A DNA stretch of 14,439 bases from Oscillospiraceae bacterium (GTDB taxonomy: Bacteria; Bacillota; Clostridia; Oscillospirales; Ruminococcaceae): NCBI GenBank assembly GCA_003516865.1, contig DPBR01000100.1, positions 1,602-16,040 of the forward strand. The letters are read 5' to 3'. This document shows, piece after piece, positions 1 to 7,617 of this stretch. The translations under genes were made by a program, and so were the position numbers. The notes under the pieces were generated by a model, which was not told the DNA's origin, searched no databases, and saw only the letters and a list, made by a program, of their open reading frames with translations. Every line of letters starts with the position of its first letter. The first letter of the stretch is position 1.

Positions 1-1455
<1,455 letters not shown>

Positions 1456-1503
1456 TAAGCGTTTTTCGCGATTGCTCAAAAAACACTCATAAAGGAGAAG
1501 ATT

Positions 1504-3612
1504 ATGGCTGAAAATTTCTACGATAACCGCGAACTTTCGTGGCTGAAGTTCAATGCGAGAGTTCTCGAAGAAGCGTTTGATGAAACGACTCCGCTGTTTG
1601 AAAGACTGAGATTTGTCGGCATTTTCTGCTCAAATCTTGATGAATTCTTTATGATAAGAGTGGGTTCGTGGTACGATAAATTCCTCTACGACCCGAAAGA
1701 CCGCGAAAATAAGACGAATATGAACGCAAAAGAGCAGCTTGCGGCTATCGCGAAATCGGTAAGCGGGCTTATTCCGATTAAGGACGAGGCGTATTCGCTG
1801 ATTATGAGCGGGCTTGCAAAGTACGGCGTTGAGCATATCAGCGAAGATATGCTTTCACCACAGGAGGACGCCTATCTCAAAGCGTTTTTCTCGCGCGAAG
1901 TGCGTCCGCTGCTGTTCACAGGGCTTGTCGATAAGAAGCATCCTATTCCCTTCCTCAAAAGCGGCGAGGTGTACATCGGCTGCAAAATCCGCAAAAAAAC
2001 CGAAACGGGCGGAAAATTCACGTTCGGTATTCTGCCTGTTCCCGAAAATCTGCCAAAGGTTGTTTTTCTTCCGAAAAGCAGACGTTTTTTGCTGATTGAG
2101 GAGGTTATCAGACGTTACGCAAAGAGTGTTTTCTCAAATTTCGACATTCACTCGCGCTGCATTTTTAGGGTAACGCGAAACGCGGATATTCCTATTAACG
2201 AGGGACTTTTCGACCACGACCTTGATTTCCGCGATATTATGGCGAAAATGGTTAAAAAGCGCAAGAAGCTTCACCCAGTAAGAATTGAATTTCAGGGCAA
2301 TCCCGATGGTGAAACCGTTTCCATTCTCTCAAAGGTTCTCGATGTGAGCGAAAACTTCGTTTTCAAGCAGAATATGCCGCTTTCGCTTGGGTTTATGCCG
2401 GTACTCGAAAAGTATCTCGAAAAGCAAAGCGAGCTGTTCTTCAAACCGCTTACGCCTCAGCTTTCGCCTGCAATTCTGAGGAATGTTTCGCTTATCGACC
2501 AAATTAAGCACAAGGATATTCTGCTCAGCTATCCTTACGAGAACATAAATCAGTTCATCAGACTGCTTGACGAAGCGGCGGAAAACCCCGACGTATCGTC
2601 AATTAAAATCACGCTCTACCGCGTTGCGCGCGACAGTAAGATTATAAACGCGCTCAACAAAGCCGCCGAGAACGGAAAGGACGTTCTGGCTCTCGTTGAG
2701 CTGAGAGCGCGCTTTGACGAGGAAAACAACATCGGCTGGTCAAAACAGCTTGAGGACGCGGGAGTTCAGGTTATATACGGACTTGAAGAGCTTAAAGTTC
2801 ACTCAAAACTGCTTTTGATTACGCTCAGAAGCGGAAACGACGTCACATACATCACGCAGGTCGGCACGGGAAACTACAACGAGCGCACTTCCAAGCTGTA
2901 CACCGACCTCACGCTTCTCACCGCGGACAAGGCAATCGGCGCGGACGCTTCGGTTGTGTTCAACGCGCTCTGCGAGGAAACCACGGTTGAAAGCACAAAC
3001 AGGCTTCTTGTCGCGCCAAAGGGCTTGAAAAGCAGGATTGTCGAGTTTATCGACAACGAAATCACCTACGGCAAGGACGGCTATATCGGCATAAAAATCA
3101 ACTCGCTCACCGACAGGGATTTGATTGAAAAGCTTGCCGAGGCTTCGCGCGCGGGGGTTAAAGTCGAGCTTGTCGTGAGAGGAATTTGCTGTTTGATACC
3201 GGGAGTTCCGGGTCAAACCGAAAATATACGCGTTATTTCGATTGTCGGGCGTTTCCTCGAACACAGCAGAATTTACATTTTCGGCAAAGATAACCGCCGC
3301 AGAGTGTATATTTCAAGCGCGGACTTTATGACGAGAAACACCGAGCGCCGCGTTGAAGTTGCCGCGCCGGTTCTCGACAGAACGTTAGCCGACAAAGTTT
3401 GTCATATCTTCAATATCTGTATGAGTGACAACGTAAAAGCCCGTGAACTAAAGCCAAACGGGCTGTACGAACGCGTTTCCGCCGAAGGCAGCGAGCCGCT
3501 TAACGCTCAGGCTTACTTCTACAAGCAAGCCTACGAGCAGGCGCAGACATCGGACGAGGCTGCTTTGCAGAATGAAATTCCCGTTAAGGTTAAAATCAAG
3601 CGAATAAAGTAA
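1504..3612 (+). CDS. ppk: Polyphosphate kinase 1
   Basis: PPK1 reversibly transfers the ATP gamma-phosphate onto inorganic polyphosphate chains. The 702 residues match the usual family length. The N-terminal domain opens with the conserved NRELSWLKFN and FCSNLDEFFMIRVG segments. The two phospholipase D-like catalytic domains carry the family histidines: His433 in KVHSKLLL, equivalent to the autophosphorylated His, and His587 in FLEHSRIY. The VGTGNYNE and SADFMTRN motifs are also intact. The ATG is chosen because AAAGGAGAAG lies just upstream at the right spacing. The last ~40 residues are a charged tail ending in KVKIKRIK. The gene follows pyrG closely and ends at a strong terminator, so it is probably the last gene of that transcription unit. 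Confidence 0.97.
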   Translation: MAENFYDNRELSWLKFNARVLEEAFDETTPLFERLRFVGIFCSNLDEFFMIRVGSWYDKFLYDPKDRENKTNMNAKEQLAAIAKSVSGLIPIKDEAYSLIMSGLAKYGVEHISEDMLSPQEDAYLKAFFSREVRPLLFTGLVDKKHPIPFLKSGEVYIGCKIRKKTETGGKFTFGILPVPENLPKVVFLPKSRRFLLIEEVIRRYAKSVFSNFDIHSRCIFRVTRNADIPINEGLFDHDLDFRDIMAKMVKKRKKLHPVRIEFQGNPDGETVSILSKVLDVSENFVFKQNMPLSLGFMPVLEKYLEKQSELFFKPLTPQLSPAILRNVSLIDQIKHKDILLSYPYENINQFIRLLDEAAENPDVSSIKITLYRVARDSKIINALNKAAENGKDVLALVELRARFDEENNIGWSKQLEDAGVQVIYGLEELKVHSKLLLITLRSGNDVTYITQVGTGNYNERTSKLYTDLTLLTADKAIGADASVVFNALCEETTVESTNRLLVAPKGLKSRIVEFIDNEITYGKDGYIGIKINSLTDRDLIEKLAEASRAGVKVELVVRGICCLIPGVPGQTENIRVISIVGRFLEHSRIYIFGKDNRRRVYISSADFMTRNTERRVEVAAPVLDRTLADKVCHIFNICMSDNVKARELKPNGLYERVSAEGSEPLNAQAYFYKQAYEQAQTSDEAALQNEIPVKVKIKRIK

Positions 3613-3617
3613 AAAAG

Positions 3618-3650
3618 AGCGCGGGTTGAAAAATCCGCGCTTATTTTTAT
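3618..3650. terminator. Bidirectional Rho-independent terminator between ppk and rlmN
   Basis: A 7-bp perfect stem (AGCGCGG at 3618-3624, CCGCGCT at 3635-3641) has a 10-nt loop. It is followed by a T-rich tract on the + strand and by an A-run (3611-3616) that reads as T6 on the - strand. It serves the convergent ends of ppk and rlmN, which are only 39 bp apart. Confidence 0.9.
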
Positions 3651-3651
3651 A

Positions 3652-4656
3652 TTAAGTGTAATCCGAGAGCAATTGACCGCAGGCGGCATTAAGCTCCGCG
3701 CCAAATTCACGCCGTTTTGTCGCGACAACGCCGTTTTCCTTTAGCGCCGCGCAAAAAGCGGAAATCGTTTCGGGCGAGCTTTTCGTAAAGCCGCAGTCCG
3801 TGGAGTTGTAAGGAATGAGGTTGACGTAAAAATCACGCCCGTCAATAACGCGGCAAAGCTCCTCGGCGTGCTCGCGCGTATCGTTCACCCCGCCGAGCAT
3901 AATATATTCAAGCGTAACGCGCTTTCCGGTCTTTTCCGTGTAATATTCGGCGGCTTTGAGAACCTCGCTTATCGGATATTTTCGGTTAATCGGCATAAGC
4001 TCGTTTCTGAGAGTATCGTTCGGCGCGTGAAGGCTGATTGCAAGGCTTGTCGGGCGCGCGCTGTCGGCAAAGCGCATTATTTCGGGAACCAGCCCGCAGG
4101 TCGATACCGTAACGTGGCGTTTACCCACGGCAAGCCCCTTGTCCTCGGTCACGATTTCGCAAAAATCCCGCGTTGCCTCGAAATTATCGAACGGCTCGCC
4201 TATTCCCATAACCGAAACGCCGTAAATCTCGCAGCCGAACTCGCGTTTTATCGCAAGAACCTGCCCGACAATCTCACCCGCAGTGAGGTTTCGGCGGCGC
4301 TTAATCTGACCGCTTCGGCAGAATTTGCAGCCCATACTGCACCCAACCTGCGTTGAAACGCACACGCACGCGCCAAATCGCTGCCGCATAAGCACAGTTT
4401 CGCAAAAATTACCGTCGGGAAGCTCCAAAAGCAGCTTTCCCGCGCTCTCGTTTTCAAGCCTGCGAACGGTTTTAAGTTCAACAAAATCAAGCGACGAGAG
4501 CTTTTTTGTCACTCTTTCGCAAAAACCCAGCTCCGAAAAATCGCGTATTCCGCGCTTGTAAATCCCGTCGAAAATCATTCCGGCTTTTGCGGAATTTTCA
4601 CCGTTTTCCCGCAGGAACAAACCGAGCTTTTCCATCGTAAAATCATAAATATTCAA
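3652..4656 (-). CDS. rlmN: 23S rRNA (adenine2503-C2)-methyltransferase, radical SAM
   Basis: RlmN methylates C2 of A2503 in 23S rRNA (and A37 of some tRNAs) by a radical-SAM, methyl-cysteine mechanism. From the chosen start the protein has 334 residues, with the [4Fe-4S] cysteines at 106, 110 and 113 (GCSMGCKFC). The two catalytic cysteines are also present: Cys99 (CVSTQVG) and Cys326 in the C-terminal NAACGQL motif. The start is taken as TTG at 4656: AAAGGGGTGA at 4670-4661 is a near-perfect SD seven bases upstream. The in-frame ATG at 4677 is rejected because it falls at or before the expected transcription start of the promoter at 4681-4709. The residues after the cluster, RSG, differ from the common ATG/STG version. 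A Cfr-type paralogue is less likely given the chromosomal context. Confidence 0.93.
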   Translation of the reverse strand: MNIYDFTMEKLGLFLRENGENSAKAGMIFDGIYKRGIRDFSELGFCERVTKKLSSLDFVELKTVRRLENESAGKLLLELPDGNFCETVLMRQRFGACVCVSTQVGCSMGCKFCRSGQIKRRRNLTAGEIVGQVLAIKREFGCEIYGVSVMGIGEPFDNFEATRDFCEIVTEDKGLAVGKRHVTVSTCGLVPEIMRFADSARPTSLAISLHAPNDTLRNELMPINRKYPISEVLKAAEYYTEKTGKRVTLEYIMLGGVNDTREHAEELCRVIDGRDFYVNLIPYNSTDCGFTKSSPETISAFCAALKENGVVATKRREFGAELNAACGQLLSDYT

Positions 4657-4680
4657 GCTCTCACCCCTTTCGTACAACTA

Positions 4681-4709
4681 ATTGTAGCATATTTTGATAA
4701 AAATGTCAA
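4681..4709 (-). promoter_or_regulatory. Sigma-A-type promoter of rlmN
   Basis: Read on the - strand, -35 TTGACA (4709-4704) and -10 TACAAT (4686-4681) are separated by exactly 17 bp ending in TATGC, a TRTGN extended -10. The expected transcription start is about 4674, giving a leader of roughly 18 nt that holds the SD and leads straight to the TTG start. Confidence 0.85.
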
Positions 4710-4727
4710 GAAAAATTGAAAAAGTGC

Positions 4728-4756
4728 TTGACAAAATTATAACGTTGTGATATAAT
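4728..4756 (+). promoter_or_regulatory. Consensus sigma-A promoter of tRNA-Pro
   Basis: A perfect -35 TTGACA (4728-4733), a 17-bp spacer and a perfect -10 TATAAT (4751-4756). The spacer ends in TGTGA, giving the TRTG extension. It lies 31 bp upstream of the tRNA and diverges from the rlmN promoter, with 18 bp between the two -35 boxes. Confidence 0.93.
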
Positions 4757-4787
4757 ATTAATGTTGAAATTGAGAGATTTCAAACAT

Positions 4788-4864
4788 CTGGGTGTGGCGC
4801 AGATTGGTAGCGCGCTACCTTGGGGTGGTAGAGGCCGCAGGTTCAAATCCTGTCACTCAGACCA
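4788..4864 (+). tRNA. tRNA-Pro (anticodon GGG), CCA encoded
   Basis: A full cloverleaf can be folded by eye. The acceptor arm is CTGGGTG (4788-4794) with CACTCAG (4854-4860), containing one G-U pair. The D stem is GCGC/GCGC. The anticodon stem is CTACC/GGTAG with loop TTGGGGT, giving anticodon GGG at 4822-4824 followed by G37. The T arm has loop TTCAAAT. The discriminator is A4861, and the CCA is encoded at 4862-4864. It has its own consensus promoter and terminator. Confidence 0.97.
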
Positions 4865-4866
4865 TT

Positions 4867-4904
4867 GGGGGTTGAGCTTTTGCTCAACCCCCTAGCGTTT
4901 TTTT
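4867..4904 (+). terminator. Terminator of tRNA-Pro
   Basis: An 11-bp perfect stem (GGGGGTTGAGC at 4867-4877, GCTCAACCCCC at 4882-4892) has a TTTT loop. A T7 run (4898-4904) follows after a short TAGCG. The stem begins two bases after the encoded CCA. Confidence 0.92.
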
Positions 4905-5100
4905 GATTTTCGCGAGTGACAGTATGTCACCGGTGCACAGAAAATCAAAAAATCCGCAGATATACAAACCGCATAGTTAGATAGGCGATTTTTTTGTACG
5001 CAATCGGCTAATCAAGCTGACGCAATATTGATTTTGAGCAAAATCTCAACCCCCAGCGTTTTTGCGGTTTTCGCGCAGGCAAAATCCGCACATACAGTAA
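4905..5100. other. Gene-free region with decayed copy of the tRNA-Pro 3' flank
   Basis: No credible ORF is present. The stretch CTCAACCCCC-AGCG-T-run-TTTTCGCG of the tRNA-Pro terminator flank (4883-4914) recurs in degraded form at 5045-5075. In this second copy the right stem arm is intact, but the left arm retains only TTGAGC, with no G-run. Self-complementary pieces are also present. The 12-mer TTTTTTGATTTT (4899-4910) is the exact inverse complement of 4941-4952. GTGAC-5-GTCAC (4916-4930) is nested inside it. GATTTT-GAGC-AAAATC lies at 5030-5045. Confidence 0.6.
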
Positions 5101-5135
5101 AAAAATCGCCTCCTATGTATGTCGGAGACGATTTT
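5099..5135 (-). terminator. Terminator of the alpha/beta hydrolase gene
   Basis: On the - strand a 12-bp stem with one G-U pair (5135-5124 with 5113-5102) encloses a 10-nt loop and is followed by a T7 run (5105-5099). It lies 12 bp beyond the hydrolase stop codon. Confidence 0.88.
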
Positions 5136-5147
5136 TATGTACAGAAA

Positions 5148-5747
5148 TCACTTTACATCAGTAAACCACTTATCCAAAAACCGCATTTGCTCGTCCGTGT
5201 GAAACCAGTGTTCGCCGCCCTGCATAACAGTAAGCGAAGCGCCTGTTTTCTCCGCAAAGGCGGAAATTGTCGGGAAAGAAGTAAGGTTATCGCGCTCGCC
5301 GTACAAAACGCTTGTCGGAACGCGCCAACAAACAGGATTATCCCGCACATAGCAAAGATACTTCCACGAAAGCGTTTCACCGAAATTTGTTGCAATTTCA
5401 CCGCGCTCGTGAAGCTCCGATTCGGTTACATTCGCCCAATTCATCATATCGCAAATCAACCGTTCCATATCGACAATCGGCGAAATCATAAACGCTTTTC
5501 GCACCTGTTTTTCCGTGAGCGAACCCATTGAAAAAAACGCGCCTATGCTGTTTGCAATAAGATAAATTTCATCAAAATGTTTCTTTTGCTCATCGAAAAA
5601 GGCGGGAAATTCCGTTTTCGCTTCCCACGGATTTTCCGCGCGATAGTCAAACCCTATAACCTCACATTCGGGAAAAAGCGTCTTGTAATGCTCCGCTTCG
5701 GCAGCGTTTCCGCCCTTTCCGTGAACGTAAACCGCAAGTTTTTTCAT
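5148..5747 (-). CDS. Small alpha/beta hydrolase
   Basis: A 199-residue cytoplasmic protein with the alpha/beta-hydrolase fold. It opens with a beta strand and the oxyanion-type HGKGG segment (residues 9-13). The nucleophile elbow is ANSIG with Ser67, an A-x-S-x-G form of GxSxG. The acid is probably Asp153 (YGERD) and the histidine His180 (GGEHW). No signal peptide or membrane segment is seen, and the substrate cannot be predicted. The ATG at 5747 is chosen because AAAGGAG lies just upstream. An in-frame ATG 66 bp further up lacks such an SD and would add a non-conserved tail. The gene stands alone, separated from tRNA-Gln upstream by two terminators and closed by its own. No convincing promoter was found in front of it. 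Confidence 0.88.
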   Translation of the reverse strand: MKKLAVYVHGKGGNAAEAEHYKTLFPECEVIGFDYRAENPWEAKTEFPAFFDEQKKHFDEIYLIANSIGAFFSMGSLTEKQVRKAFMISPIVDMERLICDMMNWANVTESELHERGEIATNFGETLSWKYLCYVRDNPVCWRVPTSVLYGERDNLTSFPTISAFAEKTGASLTVMQGGEHWFHTDEQMRFLDKWFTDVK

Positions 5748-5811
5748 CTTTTCTCCTTTATTTATCATCGTTTTTATGTATCCAAACGAAAGGAAATTCT
5801 CGCTTGAAGGC

Positions 5812-5841
5812 AAAAAAATACCCCCCAGAAAAAACTAGGGA
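5812..5841 (-). terminator. Second, weaker terminator-like hairpin downstream of tRNA-Gln
   Basis: On the - strand CCCTAG (5840-5835) pairs with CTGGGG (5828-5823), with one G-U pair and an extra wobble at the base. The loop is T6, and TA plus a T7 run (5818-5812) follow. Its layout copies the stronger hairpin at 5907-5939, and the sequence just 5' of each hairpin is also alike. This looks like a diverged tandem duplication. Confidence 0.6.
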
Positions 5842-5906
5842 CGAACTTGGGTGCAGCTTCAAGCTACATATGATATCGTAACAAAATAGATTTGTCCCTC
5901 ACGGGC

Positions 5907-5939
5907 AAAAAAATCGCCCCTAGAAGAAACTAGGGGCGA
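5907..5939 (-). terminator. Terminator of tRNA-Gln
   Basis: On the - strand a perfect 10-bp stem (TCGCCCCTAG at 5939-5930, CTAGGGGCGA at 5923-5914) has a 6-nt loop and is followed by T7 (5913-5907). Between it and the tRNA CCA end is a separate 6-bp hairpin, CCAGCG-3-CGCTGG (5948-5962), directly abutting the CCA. Confidence 0.92.
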
Positions 5940-5962
5940 AATCGGATCCAGCGTCACGCTGG

Positions 5963-6037
5963 TGGTTGGGGCAGAGGGATTTGAACCCCCGAATGACGGA
6001 GTCAGAGTCCGTTGCCTTACCGCTTGGCGACGCCCCA
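5963..6037 (-). tRNA. tRNA-Gln (anticodon CTG), CCA encoded
   Basis: On the - strand the acceptor arm is TGGGGCG (6037-6031) with TGCCCCA (5973-5967), closing with one G-U pair. The anticodon stem is ACGGA/TCCGT with loop CTCTGAC, giving anticodon CTG. The T loop is TTCAAAT. The discriminator is A at 5966, and the encoded CCA is 5965-5963. The U1-A72 pair is typical of tRNA-Gln. Confidence 0.96.
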
Positions 6038-6052
6038 ATATCAACAGTTAAT

Positions 6053-6081
6053 ATTTTACCACATTTACATCAATTTGTCAA
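6053..6081 (-). promoter_or_regulatory. Sigma-A promoter of tRNA-Gln
   Basis: On the - strand: TTGACA (6081-6076), 17 bp ending in TGTGG, then TAAAAT (6058-6053). The predicted transcription start is near 6046, about 9 bases upstream of the mature tRNA end. It diverges from the cellulase promoter. Confidence 0.88.
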
Positions 6082-6159
6082 GTATTTTTTCAAAAAAACT
6101 CAAAAAATCTTTGCAAATTTTATTATAATCAAAAATACGAGAATTATTACGCGAAAAAG

Positions 6160-6188
6160 TTGACAAAAAGTTCTGAATATGGTAAAAT
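6160..6188 (+). promoter_or_regulatory. Sigma-A promoter of the GH5 cellulase gene
   Basis: TTGACA (6160-6165), 17 bp ending in TATGG, then TAAAAT (6183-6188). The leader to the ATG at 6245 would be about 50 nt and contains AGGAAG at 6231-6236. No operator-like inverted repeat was obvious. Confidence 0.87.
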
Positions 6189-6244
6189 AATTACATATAT
6201 GCATATTGCAAATTATAAAACGCAATGAACAGGAAGTGTTGAAA

Positions 6245-7555
6245 ATGAAAAATATAATTTGCTCGATAATCGCGGCGGCGCTTGCGGCGGTCTGCCTTTC
6301 CGCGTGCAGCGACAATTCCGGCATTTACCCCGCGCCAAGTTCCTCCGAAAGCATAGTTTCCGGTTCTTCGACAGCGGAAAATTCTTCGGCGCCGCCTTCT
6401 TCAAGCTCCTCGGTAATATCTTCGTCAAGTTCCTCGGAAAAATCGTCCGAAAGCTCCTCGCAAATCCCTGTCGAAACTCCCAAAAAGAGCGACTTGTCGG
6501 AAATTACTGGACTTGAGCTTGCTCAGAGAATAAAAGTCGGCTGGAATTTGGGAAATGCCTTCGACGCGTCCGACTGCACTTGGGTTTCGGACGAAATGCT
6601 TTACGAGAGCGCTTGGAACGGCGATATGACTGCCGAGCAGCACATCGAAACGCTGAAGCAAGCAGGCTTCAACGCCGTGCGGATTCCAGTTTCATGGCAT
6701 AATCACGTTTCCGAAAACTACTCGATAAGCGAAAAATGGCTAAGCCGCGTAAACGAGGTTGTCGATTGGTGTTTGGAACGCGATATGTTCGTTATACTCA
6801 ACATTCATCACGATAATTCAACAAGCTTTATGTTCCCGACAAATCAATATCTCGAACAATCGAAGAACTACATTTCCGCCATATGGCGGCAGCTTGCCTT
6901 TCACTTCCGCGATTATGACGAGCGGCTTATATTCGAGATTATGAACGAGCCTCGCCTTATCGGTCATAACAACGAATGGTGGATTGATGAAAACAGCGCC
7001 GACTGCAAGGAAGCAATAAGCTGCATTAACGAGATAAATCAAGCGGGCGTGAACACTATAAGAGCGGCGGGCGGCTATAACAAAACCCGATTTATAATGT
7101 GTCCCGGATATGACGCGAGCGCTGACGGCGCGCTGAACGCAGGTTTCGTGCTGCCGACAGACCCGATTGATAACAATGGTAAAATCATTGTCACGGTTCA
7201 CGCGTACACGCCCTATGAATTCGCGCTTCAGGACGGCGGCACGGCGCAGTGGTCGAGCGCTAACGAAAACGACCTGCGAAATATGACCGAGTTTATGGAC
7301 AGGCTTTACGAAAAGTTCGTGAAAAACGGCACTGCGGTTATTATCGACGAATTCGGCGCCCGCGACAAAAACGGAAACACCGAAGCCCGCGCGGATTTCG
7401 CGAAAACGTATGTCGCCGAGGCGAAAAAGCGCGGAATACCCTGCTTCTGGTGGGATAACAACGCCTTTTCGGGAAGCGGCGAGCTTTTCGGCGTGCTGAA
7501 CCGCAAAACAGGCGCGTGGCAGTATCCGACAATCGCAGACGCGCTCACAAAATAA
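6245..7555 (+). CDS. GH5 endoglucanase, secreted lipoprotein
   Basis: A surface-anchored cellulase, 436 residues, expected to cleave internal beta-1,4-glucosidic bonds (cellulose, mixed glucan or xyloglucan). A lipoprotein signal peptide ends in LSAC, with lipidated Cys21. A Ser-rich spacer covers about residues 31-75. One GH5 catalytic domain follows (about 85-436). Its landmarks are VGWNLGNAFD, His188-His189 in NIHHDN, the acid/base Glu235 in MNEPR, His319 in VHAYTP, the nucleophile Glu369 in IDEFGA, and the FWWDN tryptophans. The GWNLGN-type opening resembles subfamily GH5_4, common in ruminococci and clostridia, but the subfamily is a judgement by eye. No dockerin or carbohydrate-binding module is present. 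The ATG at 6245 is preferred over an in-frame ATG 39 bp upstream because AGGAAG lies 8 bases before it and the signal peptide starts there. Confidence 0.94.
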   Translation: MKNIICSIIAAALAAVCLSACSDNSGIYPAPSSSESIVSGSSTAENSSAPPSSSSSVISSSSSSEKSSESSSQIPVETPKKSDLSEITGLELAQRIKVGWNLGNAFDASDCTWVSDEMLYESAWNGDMTAEQHIETLKQAGFNAVRIPVSWHNHVSENYSISEKWLSRVNEVVDWCLERDMFVILNIHHDNSTSFMFPTNQYLEQSKNYISAIWRQLAFHFRDYDERLIFEIMNEPRLIGHNNEWWIDENSADCKEAISCINEINQAGVNTIRAAGGYNKTRFIMCPGYDASADGALNAGFVLPTDPIDNNGKIIVTVHAYTPYEFALQDGGTAQWSSANENDLRNMTEFMDRLYEKFVKNGTAVIIDEFGARDKNGNTEARADFAKTYVAEAKKRGIPCFWWDNNAFSGSGELFGVLNRKTGAWQYPTIADALTK

Positions 7556-7574
7556 CGTGAACCCCTAACAAAAC

Positions 7575-7617
7575 AAAATCCGCTTACGCTGATAACGCAG
7601 GCGGATTTCATTTTTAT
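7575..7617. terminator. Bidirectional terminator between cellulase and amidase genes
   Basis: AAATCCGC (7576-7583) pairs with GCGGATTT (7601-7608) around a 17-nt partly structured loop. On the + strand CATTTTTAT follows. On the - strand the stem leads into TTTTGTTTTG. It separates the convergent cellulase and amidase genes. Confidence 0.82.

Noticed and set aside
3652..4656. Cfr antibiotic-resistance methyltransferase instead of RlmN
   Set aside because: Both families share the cysteine motifs, but the chromosomal position, the native-looking promoter and the absence of mobile context favour housekeeping RlmN.
4788..5100. Integration of an element at the 3' end of tRNA-Pro
   Set aside because: The duplicated block is the terminator flank, not the tRNA 3' end. 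No integrase or second copy of the T arm is present.
5028..5531. 167-codon + strand frame
   Set aside because: It covers the hydrolase terminator and the antisense of the hydrolase gene. It has no SD and basic, unstructured composition.
5812..5962. T-box or other riboswitch upstream of the hydrolase gene
   Set aside because: The hairpins are close to tRNA-Gln and terminator-like, but no T-box AGGGUGGNACCGCG-type motif, antiterminator or specifier loop could be found, and the downstream gene is not an amino-acid gene.
5859..6044. 61-codon - strand frame
   Set aside because: It runs through tRNA-Gln and its terminator and is explained by those RNA structures.
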